Of a stretch of 64,000 bases of DNA, positions 41,866 through 50,100 are shown piece after piece. Below the pieces are notes generated by a model. The model saw only the letters and a list, made by a program, of their open reading frames with translations, searched no databases and was not told where the DNA came from. The stretch is from Lachnospiraceae bacterium (GTDB lineage: Bacteria > Bacillota > Clostridia > Lachnospirales > Lachnospiraceae). Numbering within the stretch: position 1 is the first letter of the stretch; the number at the start of each line of letters is the position of its first letter. The stretch covers positions 1 through 64,000 of the forward strand of contig JAFQVJ010000008.1 in NCBI GenBank assembly GCA_017408025.1, written 5' to 3'. The translations under genes were made by a program, and so were the position numbers.

Positions 41866-42692
41866 AGGGTTCGTACAAGGATGGAATTACTAATGCATCC
41901 AATGAGTTAAGGAATTTTTCTTTTCGTTTCCCCATACACCATCCGCAAAATTCTACCTTGTCCCACATATCTGCTCCCTCTATATATATAAGTATCTTTT
42001 CGACATAATCATCATCATTCTTTGGACAGGCAAATCTAAACTGTGCATCAATGTGCGCAAAAGCTTTCACACACTCATATATTCCCTTTCTATAATCAGT
42101 TCTACCTATGTAACCGAATGTCTGCCATTGAGATAGTTTCTATTTATATCACAATTCACATCATATGTTATGCCATTATACACAACCTCTATCTTATCTT
42201 CATATTGCGGATATATTCTTGAAAGCTTCTCCTTTTCAGCTTTAGAAACACATACCAAAACATCCGCAATGTCGCATAATCGTTCAAACTTCCATCTTAT
42301 ATCATCATTTCCGCCAAATGGATCCCACGTTGGCGGTGGCTCCGGTGTAGGTACTGAGTGTATAACATATACAACTTTTCTATCTCTAATCAAGCTTTCA
42401 TCTAACACAGTTGCAAACTCATAAAACTGTATAACAAGCACATCACATTTTATATCCTGCAACTTATACGCCTCTTCGCCGCTCATTATCAATATATCCT
42501 TTTGTTCCAAAAAATCTGTAACTTATAATCTGCTATCGATGATTCCAAATTCATATATATGAAGCCTGTATCACTTCTTCTATATCTATAAAGCTCATTC
42601 ATGTATGTACCTGCTCCACCCACCACACAGTTTCCAAGCTCATTATTCACATGAACTACCTTGTAATTATTTCTAAAATTTATATTAAACAT
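41831..42692 (-). pseudogene. glycosyltransferase family 4 pseudogene (two frameshifts, 3' end lost)
   Basis: Three successive pieces in different frames together read as one GT4 (glycogen-synthase-like) glycosyltransferase. Piece 1 (42692 to about 42505) has VVHVNNELGNCVVGGAGTYMNELY. Piece 2 (about 42515 to 42125) has VIHSVPTP, CVSKAEKEKL and VVYNGI. Piece 3 (about 42130 to 41831) has FGYIGRTDYRKGI, VEFCGW and LVIPSLYEPFGYVALEAMQRG. The first shift is at a run of six T near 42507 and the second near 42125. The usual sequel after EAMQRG is absent: the DNA switches to the metallopeptidase remnant. ATG 42692 overlaps the upstream small gene by 13 bases. Confidence 0.8.
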
Positions 42693-42922
42693 ATATCCTC
42701 CTCACTCCCTATGATTATGTTGTCCTTTTTAAGTACATAAAATTCTCTGTCATTTTCGCATCTGACATAAGCCACAGGAAATGTATCTAAATCTTCATAA
42801 TCACATGGCTCCCAGAAATCCAATATAAAATATCCCCTCTCACCATCTGGTATATACGCATCGCCAGTCATTATTACCTTCCTGTTACCCAACATAAAAA
42901 TAGTATCCTTCTCCAATCTCAT
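42680..42922 (-). CDS. small protein of unknown function linked to the glycosyltransferase pseudogene
   Basis: The 80-residue protein begins MRLEKDTIFMLGNRKVIMTGDAYIPDG and is acidic and aromatic, with FWEPCDYEDLDTFPVAYVRCEND. There is no signal peptide or membrane segment. I start at ATG 42922, which has GAAGGAG 8 bases upstream; an in-frame ATG nine codons earlier has none. Its end overlaps the glycosyltransferase start by 13 bases, which suggests they were translationally coupled. I do not recognise a family. With its partner broken, it may be decaying too. Confidence 0.5.
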   Translation of the reverse strand: MRLEKDTIFMLGNRKVIMTGDAYIPDGERGYFILDFWEPCDYEDLDTFPVAYVRCENDREFYVLKKDNIIIGSEEDICLI

Positions 42923-42974
42923 TACCGTAACTCCTTCTCTCTTCCACATTCAATGCTAGAGCAAAAGACAAAAA

Positions 42975-43000
42975 CTGCATAACACGTAAGTGTTATGCAG
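42975..43000 (-). terminator. terminator of the 43-50 kb exporter operon
   Basis: CTGCATAACAC (42975-42985) and GTGTTATGCAG (42990-43000), perfect 11-bp stem, 4-base loop; on the minus strand TTTTTGTCTTTT follows. The interval 43001-43198 holds no gene I can see. Confidence 0.85.
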
Positions 43001-43198
43001 TCGAACTATCTTAGATACAATAATTACCCTTATACTCCTGACTTTGCGTCACCATATTTCTATGATTTTGCCCCTTACCCTGTAATTATCTTATCTTTGT
43101 TATTCAGATTAGTATATATAAATTTTCTGAGAATTATATAACATTTCCCATATTATCTTACATCATCTTTCTCACAATTATATCAATTTTTCAGTAAT

Positions 43199-45877
43199 TT
43201 ACACATTCTCCTCTCTCAACGCATCTATTATATTGGCCCTCTTTATCTTCCCTGATGAGTACAGCATCGTCACACCGATTACGGCAAATATGCCCAATAC
43301 AGCAATAACATATGACATCCAAGGTATACCAAAAGTCATCTCATAGCCGTTTGATATAAAATGCCTTACCATAAGCATAACTGCTGTTCCTACGGGCAAC
43401 CCGAACAAAACTGCCTTGAGACCGTAAAATGCACTCTCATAGGCTATCATCCTGCGAAATGCTCTATCTGTCATTCCGACAGATTTCAGCATGCAAAACT
43501 CTCTCTTTCTAAGCGCTATACTTGTAGATATTGTATTTACTATATTTGCCACGCATATAAGAGAAATAAGCACTATAAAGCCATATACAAATACTGATAT
43601 AAGCAACAGTGATTTATCCATTTGCTCTTTATACTTATGCACATCTCTCATGCTATATGACGAAATACCGGCAACATTCGAACGTTCATATTCTGAGTTG
43701 TAATATTCCATATATTTTTCATAATCATTTATATCTACGCACGTGCTGAGAAAGATACATATATCACTATCCCATCGGTCACAAAGCTCCGCTGCCATAG
43801 CTGGTGTTATAAGTAAATAACTACAATATTCATCCATGTTAGGTAGCTTTTCTGTGGACATTATTACATTGAAGTCAATACTGTCATGTTCAACTTTACC
43901 ATCTTCTGTATGCTCCTCTGATAACAGCGTCAGCTCTGTAATATCTTTACTAAACTTATGTCCTTCAAATACAACCCTGTTATCATCACCAAAATAAAAA
44001 TGTTCCTTTACATTGTCACACAGTATAGCATTATGATCATCACTTACGAAGGCCTCATAGTCAATATCTATTTCATCAAGATATTCTCTAAGCTCTTCCT
44101 CTTCCATAATCACCAAGGATGTAGGTTCATTGATTTCCCACTCGCCATCATACTGCTTTTCCCAAAGCTCAAGGTACTTTTCATTGAGTATACTATAATC
44201 CGTTATTTCTATAGTATTGTACCTTCCGTATTGTAGTTCTACCAACCTGTGACCTTCTTCTATATATTTGCTGTTAAGCACGTTATCAGTCAACGCCTCA
44301 TATTCATCCGGGTAATACTCTCCACGTCGTATCATTTCCTCCAAATCGCTTACCGTATAACCTTCACTGTCACAATCAAGATACACACACATCGCCATAT
44401 CATAGCCTATCGCTTCAACCTCTGTCGAGTATGCTGCTTTAAAAAAGTATACTATTGAGTATACCGATATAAACAATGTAAGACTTATGAACATTGAAAA
44501 TACTGTTACTCTGTATCTCTTCTTGTTTCGCTTCAGATTCTTAAGTGCCAAATCCCCTTCAAATCCAAATATTTTTCTTGTAAGCTTCATGGTCTTTACT
44601 GCCTTCGAAGAAACCTTTACATCCTTATTTTGTCTGATAGCATCAATAGGCATAATCCTTGAAGCCCTCTTTGCCGGAATGTACGCTGACAAGAATATGG
44701 TTAATGCGGAGAACCCTACTGTCCAAAGTATAACATTCCAATTGACAACAACGTCCAAGCTTACGTCACTTGATGACAGTTCTCTAATAAGCGGTGATAT
44801 ACACTTAAAGGTTACAGCCATACCACCAATTCCCGCCAATATTCCAAGAGGAATCCCTATCATGCCTTCTATAAATCCCTCGAAATAAACACTGCTTCTC
44901 TTCTGTTTTTTAGTTGCTCCAATACTTGCAAGCATACCAAGGTAACGGCTTCTCTCTGATATGGATATAGTAAAGCCATTGGCTATCAATGCCACGCTTC
45001 CTACCATAATGATAACTACCAGAACCAGCTTCAGCTTATTAACAACCCTATCCATATTACCATAGCCAGAAAAGCCATAGTATTTGAGTACCGCATGGTT
45101 ATATGCTACATATGAAGCGTCAAGCTTATCACATATATCCGCTCCAATTTGCTCTATACCATCCTTTATTCCCTCTACATAGATATAGCTGCTTACAATG
45201 TCATCATCTGATAAATCATTAACATCAAGATAAGTATACATTGGATATGCGTATGCTCCCGGTAGTGTCAGATTAATAGACTCATAATCAGTATCGGCTA
45301 TAAATCCAGAGATAACATACTCCCTGGCACCTATGACTACCTTATCGCCCACATCATATTCCCTGTACACATCTGACATGGCATATGATACCAGTATCTC
45401 ACCTTGATTTTGGGGATAGTCTCCTTTTGCCAGCTCAATATTCATCATTTCATAATAACTGCTCTGAACTGCCATAACTCGCATGGCTGAAAAAAACGAT
45501 ACACATTCTCCCTCATTGGTATTTGCACATTTCCTTTCATGCTCCTTAAAAGCCTCGTCATATGAACGTATAACAAGCTCCCCTTCATCCGTTCTCTCAT
45601 ATCCATAATCACCTACGGTCTGCGCCATCGCCTGCCTTATAGAACCGAGCTCATCCTCTATCATCTCATTATCGCCATAGACATAATCCGCAAGCTTCAG
45701 ATGAAAATGACCACTATACTCCAGCTCTGTCCTCGCCATATAATCCATAATGGAATAGCCAACTACTGATACCGCCGTAATCATGGCAACAGATATAATT
45801 ATACCTATCATAGTTACGATAGTTCGCTTCCTGTTAAGCTTCATATGGCGAAGTGTTAATTTATATATAATATTCAC
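43199..45877 (-). CDS. ABC transporter permease, FtsX/MacB type
   Basis: The 892-residue membrane protein has an N-terminal helix (TIVTMIGIIISVAMITAVSVVG), a large outer domain, and two groups of three helices. The first includes LKLVLVVIIMVGSVALIANGFTISISERSRYLGMLASIGATKKQ, the second a matching LISLICVANIVNTISTSIALRKREFCMLKSVGMT. These are the two FtsX domains of a fused two-half permease. Start is GTG 45877 after AGGGGTGAG. Its ATPase lies 11 bases upstream and a sensor kinase/regulator pair just before that, an arrangement common for antimicrobial-peptide (Bce/Vex-like) exporters. Substrate unknown. Confidence 0.88.
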   Translation of the reverse strand: MNIIYKLTLRHMKLNRKRTIVTMIGIIISVAMITAVSVVGYSIMDYMARTELEYSGHFHLKLADYVYGDNEMIEDELGSIRQAMAQTVGDYGYERTDEGELVIRSYDEAFKEHERKCANTNEGECVSFFSAMRVMAVQSSYYEMMNIELAKGDYPQNQGEILVSYAMSDVYREYDVGDKVVIGAREYVISGFIADTDYESINLTLPGAYAYPMYTYLDVNDLSDDDIVSSYIYVEGIKDGIEQIGADICDKLDASYVAYNHAVLKYYGFSGYGNMDRVVNKLKLVLVVIIMVGSVALIANGFTISISERSRYLGMLASIGATKKQKRSSVYFEGFIEGMIGIPLGILAGIGGMAVTFKCISPLIRELSSSDVSLDVVVNWNVILWTVGFSALTIFLSAYIPAKRASRIMPIDAIRQNKDVKVSSKAVKTMKLTRKIFGFEGDLALKNLKRNKKRYRVTVFSMFISLTLFISVYSIVYFFKAAYSTEVEAIGYDMAMCVYLDCDSEGYTVSDLEEMIRRGEYYPDEYEALTDNVLNSKYIEEGHRLVELQYGRYNTIEITDYSILNEKYLELWEKQYDGEWEINEPTSLVIMEEEELREYLDEIDIDYEAFVSDDHNAILCDNVKEHFYFGDDNRVVFEGHKFSKDITELTLLSEEHTEDGKVEHDSIDFNVIMSTEKLPNMDEYCSYLLITPAMAAELCDRWDSDICIFLSTCVDINDYEKYMEYYNSEYERSNVAGISSYSMRDVHKYKEQMDKSLLLISVFVYGFIVLISLICVANIVNTISTSIALRKREFCMLKSVGMTDRAFRRMIAYESAFYGLKAVLFGLPVGTAVMLMVRHFISNGYEMTFGIPWMSYVIAVLGIFAVIGVTMLYSSGKIKRANIIDALREENV

Positions 45878-45888
45878 TTAACTCACCC

Positions 45889-46584
45889 CTAATTTATGAC
45901 ATTCTTTCTTATAATCTCGTCTCTTGCTATTTTTCCATCCTCGATAGCGATGATTCTATCAGCCTGCAACGCTATGCTCTCATCATGAGTGATAACTATC
46001 AGCGTCTGATTATATCTTCTGTTGGAATCCTTCAAAAGCTCCATAATATCCTCGCTATTCTTCGAATCCAGATTTCCTGTTGGCTCATCTGCCAATACTA
46101 TTGATGGATTGTTTATTATAGCCCTTCCTATAGACACTCGCTGCTGTTGTCCGCCTGACAGCTGATTAGGCAGATGAAGTTTTCTATTGGACAACTGCAA
46201 GGTTTCAAGTACTCTTTCAACTCTCTCTTCATCAGGCTTCTGACCATCAAGAAGCATTGGCAATGTTATATTTTCTTCCACATTTAATACTGGTATCAGA
46301 TTATAAAACTGATATATAAGACCAACCTGTCTTCTTCTGAAAATGGCAAGATTTGTCTCATTTAAATCATAGATATCCGTTCCATCTATATAGACCTTAC
46401 CAGAATTTGGTCTGTCCACACCTCCAAGAAGATGCAGCAGTGTAGATTTTCCTGAGCCCGAAGGACCTACTATAGCCACAAATTCGCCCTTTTCTACTGT
46501 AAATGATACATTGTCAAGAGCCTTGACCATGGTATCATCCTTTCCATATGTTTTTGTTAAATTCTCTACTTTTAATATTTCCAT
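45889..46584 (-). CDS. ABC transporter ATP-binding protein (MacB/LolD type)
   Basis: ATPase partner of the FtsX-type permease. The 231-residue protein has Walker A GPSGSGKST (residues 40-48), Q-loop YQFYNLIPVL, signature QLSGGQQQR, Walker B IVLADEPTGNLDSK and the switch His in VITHDESI; the GNLDS tail is typical of this class. I start at ATG 46584 (MEILKVENL), which has GAGAGG 7 bases upstream; an ATG 17 codons earlier would fall next to the possible promoter. It lies 11 bases before the permease gene. Confidence 0.93.
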   Translation of the reverse strand: MEILKVENLTKTYGKDDTMVKALDNVSFTVEKGEFVAIVGPSGSGKSTLLHLLGGVDRPNSGKVYIDGTDIYDLNETNLAIFRRRQVGLIYQFYNLIPVLNVEENITLPMLLDGQKPDEERVERVLETLQLSNRKLHLPNQLSGGQQQRVSIGRAIINNPSIVLADEPTGNLDSKNSEDIMELLKDSNRRYNQTLIVITHDESIALQADRIIAIEDGKIARDEIIRKNVIN

Positions 46585-46638
46585 GTTTTTACCTCTCACT
46601 CCTTCCTCATTTAGGTCTCTTACATTACCTATCATAAT

Positions 46639-46675
46639 AATGCAATATTACAGTTAAGTGAAATGAAATATTACA
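46639..46675 (-). promoter_or_regulatory. direct repeats upstream of the ABC genes, candidate response-regulator site
   Basis: On the minus strand TGTAATATTTCATT and TGTAATATTGCATT (13 of 14 identical) are spaced 23 bases apart, about two helical turns. A TATGAT -10-like box follows at 46635-46630. Paired direct repeats at this spacing are typical targets of OmpR/PhoB-class regulators such as the one encoded at 47.8-48.5 kb. Confidence 0.5.
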
Positions 46676-46720
46676 ATTTTGTCATTTTATAACTTAAAAG
46701 GAAGTAGCTATCGCCACTCC

Positions 46721-47818
46721 CTATATTGCGCCCTTATAAAATTTGATATTAAAGCAGCTTCCCACATCCTTTGTAGATGTCACTTCTATATTGCCACCTT
46801 CCATCGTGATAATCTGTCTGGCAAATGCGAGACCTATGCCCACACTATCCTTGCTGGCATTTTTCCCTTTATAGAATCTTTTAAATATATGTGGTAAATC
46901 CTCTGATGCTATACCAACTCCATTATCCTTTATATTAATATAATCATATAATGGGTTTTTGCCATATGTAATATCAATCTGTCCGTTAACAGGTGTATGC
47001 TCCATACAGTTCTTAACTATATTAGCAATAGCTTCCACTGTCCAGTTCTCATCTACTCTTATTGACAATGCTTCTTCCTGTCCGTCGTCCCTTGTAATTG
47101 TAAGTCTTTGATTCTTAAGCTCCATCGGTATCAACAGATGCTCAACCGACTTTTTTAAGATATTTTCTGCATCTACCGCTTGTGGTGCTAATTTCAGTGT
47201 TCCTGCATCCAGCTTGGACATTCTAAGCAAGGTAGATAACAGCCACTCCATTCTTTCAAGCTGATTCTGAATATTCTTTGTAAATTCGGCTCTCTTATCT
47301 GCAGGAAGTTTATCATCATTTAACAAATCAGCCATAACCATCATAGATGTCATAGGCGTTTTCAGCTGATGTGACATATCCGCCAGCGTGTCTGCCAGAT
47401 ATGTTTTATCCTTTAATAATCTCTCATTCAGTTCTATCATACGAACTGTAACCTTATGTATATCACTTTGAAGTATGCTCAATTCTCCCTCAACGTAATT
47501 TTCAAGCTTAAACTCATCATGGCTCGCCAGTAGCTTAAGCTCTTCTATATATGAAGCTATACTGTCTGTATTTCTTCCCTGTAACTTAAAGAGCCATTTT
47601 GACAGCGTATCAATTCTTCTGTATCTCGCCATAGTAAAACCCACTATATAAACCGCATAAGCAACTATAATAATAAAATTTGCAACTATAAATAAATTAT
47701 CAATTTCTTTAGTTTCATATTTAACAAACTTATCCATATTGATTAATAAACATAATTCTACCAATACCACTATAAACGATACAAATACCAATTGCTTAAA
47801 CTCTTTATTTCTAAACAT
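46721..47818 (-). CDS. sensor histidine kinase
   Basis: The 365-residue kinase has two membrane helices near the N-terminus (about residues 9-26 and 43-63) with almost no outer loop, as in intramembrane-sensing (BceS-like) kinases. Then come a HAMP-like/coiled region, HisKA with the phospho-acceptor in DMSHQLKTPMTS (His about 150), and a HATPase domain (N box IVKNCMEHTP, DNGVGI, FKRFYKG, GIGLAFARQII). Its ATG overlaps the regulator stop by 8 bases. The link to the ABC exporter suggests sensing through the transporter; that is inference. Confidence 0.92.
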   Translation of the reverse strand: MFRNKEFKQLVFVSFIVVLVELCLLINMDKFVKYETKEIDNLFIVANFIIIVAYAVYIVGFTMARYRRIDTLSKWLFKLQGRNTDSIASYIEELKLLASHDEFKLENYVEGELSILQSDIHKVTVRMIELNERLLKDKTYLADTLADMSHQLKTPMTSMMVMADLLNDDKLPADKRAEFTKNIQNQLERMEWLLSTLLRMSKLDAGTLKLAPQAVDAENILKKSVEHLLIPMELKNQRLTITRDDGQEEALSIRVDENWTVEAIANIVKNCMEHTPVNGQIDITYGKNPLYDYINIKDNGVGIASEDLPHIFKRFYKGKNASKDSVGIGLAFARQIITMEGGNIEVTSTKDVGSCFNIKFYKGAI

Positions 47819-48509
47819 CTCTACCTATCCTATATCCCATTCCTCTGACAGTTTCTATGATGCATGGCTGCGCCGGGTCATCCTCCAGCTTATCTCTAAG
47901 CCTCTTCACATAAACTGTCAATGTATTATCATTAACATAATCTCCTGCTATATCCCATATGCCTGAGAGAAGCTGATTTCTTGACAGCACCTGTCCTCTG
48001 TTTTGAAGCATTGTCAATAACAATCGATACTCCAATGCTGTCAGCTCTACATCCTTACCATTTTTATACACTCTTGCATCATTTACGGATACAGTCACAT
48101 TACCTGCCTTTATAATTCCGTTATTACTCTCATTTCCCACAGCATTATTCTGACTATTGCCATATCGTCTTAACACCATATGTATACGTGACATAAGCTC
48201 CCTCACTCTAAATGGCTTGGTAATATAATCATCGCCACCCATGTCAAGTCCCATAACTACATTTACCTCTTCATCACAGGCCGAAAGGAATATGACTGGC
48301 TTGTCTGACTGTTCCTTTACTCTTCTGCATATGTCATAGCCTGTTCCATCAGGCAAGGTTAAGTCCAAAAGGTACAAATCCACTCCTTCCATCAGCTCGT
48401 AGGCTTCTTTTACGGATGCCGCCTTACTGACCACAAAGCCCTCCTGCTGCAGTGAATATTCAATTCCTGATGCTATAGTTGCATCATCCTCAACAAGTAA
48501 TATTTTCAT
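47811..48509 (-). CDS. OmpR-family response regulator
   Basis: The 232-residue DNA-binding regulator has a receiver domain (LLVEDD, phospho-acceptor in YLLDLTLPDG about residue 51, FLSA, and Lys in YITKPF) and a winged-helix output domain (ELTALEYRLLLTMLQNRGQVLSRNQLL, and TVYVKRLRDKL recognition region). I start at ATG 48509 (MKILLVEDD), which has TAGGTGA 5 bases upstream; earlier GTG and ATG codons lie on that site. It overlaps the MATE gene end by 20 bases and the kinase start by 8. Confidence 0.93.
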   Translation of the reverse strand: MKILLVEDDATIASGIEYSLQQEGFVVSKAASVKEAYELMEGVDLYLLDLTLPDGTGYDICRRVKEQSDKPVIFLSACDEEVNVVMGLDMGGDDYITKPFRVRELMSRIHMVLRRYGNSQNNAVGNESNNGIIKAGNVTVSVNDARVYKNGKDVELTALEYRLLLTMLQNRGQVLSRNQLLSGIWDIAGDYVNDNTLTVYVKRLRDKLEDDPAQPCIIETVRGMGYRIGRDV

Positions 48510-49899
48510 TTTCATCACCTACAATATTCTTTAACCATATACCTGACTTCAACAATATAAATCCTATAATACACTTTATAATATCTACAGCCTGACACGC
48601 AAAGTATATTACCATAATATCTACCTCTGTATATCTGGACAGAAAATATGCAACTGGTACGGTTACTACCCATACAAATACACTGTCAAATAAAAATGTT
48701 ATAAATGTACTGCCACCTGTTCTGATGGTAAAGTACGCTGAATTTAAGAACGCCCATACAGGCATAAACATGGCTGCTATCATCAAAAATGATGTTGCCA
48801 TACTCTTAACCTCTTCTGAGGTTTTATATATCTGTGGAAAAAGCGGTGCTATAATCATAACCACCAACCCTAATACAACACAGCTGGCTGTAGCCGTAAA
48901 TATAAGCTTATTATCCGTATCCCTTGCTTCTTCCATTTTATTCGCACCTAGGAGCTGTCCTATTATAATAGAAATAGCACTCCCTATAGACATAAACACT
49001 ATATTAAACAGATTCATAAGTGTATTTGCCATATTGGACGCCGCAACTACCGCCAGACCTCTTGTGGAATAGCACTGCACAAGGAAGGTCATGCCTATGG
49101 ACCACATTACCTCGTTCATCATAAGAGGTGTACCCTTTACTATAATCTTTAATACAAGGCTTCTAGGAATGTAGATACTCTTATATGCACCCACCACAAA
49201 ATTATATTCGTTACTATGCTTATGCGTCCAAATAACCACTATAAGCATCTCTATAGTCTTGGCAATACATGTAGCTATGGCAGCTCCTGCCACTCCAAGC
49301 ACTGGCATTCCAAATAAACCAAATATAAGCACTCCGTTCAAGCACACATTTATAACAACAGCTGCTACACCTGCCACCATAGGCACCACAGTCTGACCAC
49401 ATTCTCGAAGTGTACTGGCATAGGACTGGGTTATGGCACTAGGTATAAATGTAATCAGTATTATCATAAGATACTGTTTTCCATAATACAATGTCTTCTC
49501 TATATCTCCTGTTTCACTGCCCTCATGCAAAAATAGTGATATAAGCTGTTCACCAAATATAAGGAAAACAACTATACCGATAATTGAAAACACAATACAC
49601 ATAATATACTTGAATCTAAAGGTATATCGCATACCCTCTTCGTCGCCCTTACCATAAAACTGCGCACCAAATATACCTGCTCCCGATATAAGTCCAAATA
49701 TAGTCAGATTAAATACAAGCATCAGCTGATTAACTACTGATACACCTGTCATCTGCTCAGTACCTACTCTTCCTATCATAATATTATCTATAAGACTGAC
49801 AAAATTAGTTATACCATTTTGAATAATAATAGGAAGTGCCACTGCTACAAGCATTTTGTAAAATTTTCTATCGCCGATAAATTTGCTTTTAAAGTTCAA
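48490..49899 (-). CDS. MATE family efflux transporter
   Basis: A 12-helix multidrug/cation antiporter. The 469-residue protein has the opening LVAVALPIIIQNGITNFVSLIDNIMIG and the paired MATE repeats (GAQFYGKGDEEGMRYTFRFK; IIIGQLLGANKMEEARD). I prefer TTG 49899 as the start, 8 bases after GAAGGAG; an ATG 12 codons earlier (49935) has no site and would place the Shine-Dalgarno inside the gene. It shares a transcript with the downstream regulator, kinase and probably the ABC exporter, so the cluster looks like a drug or peptide resistance unit. Confidence 0.9.
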   Translation of the reverse strand: MNFKSKFIGDRKFYKMLVAVALPIIIQNGITNFVSLIDNIMIGRVGTEQMTGVSVVNQLMLVFNLTIFGLISGAGIFGAQFYGKGDEEGMRYTFRFKYIMCIVFSIIGIVVFLIFGEQLISLFLHEGSETGDIEKTLYYGKQYLMIILITFIPSAITQSYASTLRECGQTVVPMVAGVAAVVINVCLNGVLIFGLFGMPVLGVAGAAIATCIAKTIEMLIVVIWTHKHSNEYNFVVGAYKSIYIPRSLVLKIIVKGTPLMMNEVMWSIGMTFLVQCYSTRGLAVVAASNMANTLMNLFNIVFMSIGSAISIIIGQLLGANKMEEARDTDNKLIFTATASCVVLGLVVMIIAPLFPQIYKTSEEVKSMATSFLMIAAMFMPVWAFLNSAYFTIRTGGSTFITFLFDSVFVWVVTVPVAYFLSRYTEVDIMVIYFACQAVDIIKCIIGFILLKSGIWLKNIVGDENENITC

Positions 49900-50029
49900 A
49901 ATCCATACTCCTTCTACATAATCTAATATTTTCACATGTAAAGGTCATTATAACACCTCTTATTTTTATTATCCACCCCTATTTATCGACCTTTAGTTTG
50001 CACTTTAATCACTACAATTATCTAGTTTG

Positions 50030-50058
50030 TTGAGTTTTCTGTGAAAATGTGATAAAAT
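50030..50058 (+). promoter_or_regulatory. promoter of the UvrD-like helicase gene
   Basis: TTGAGT (50030-50035), 17-base spacer, TAAAAT (50053-50058) with an upstream TG (extended -10). Confidence 0.7.
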
Positions 50059-50100
50059 TTGTCCATTATTCTATACAATCACTAAAGAGAGAGGACAAAC

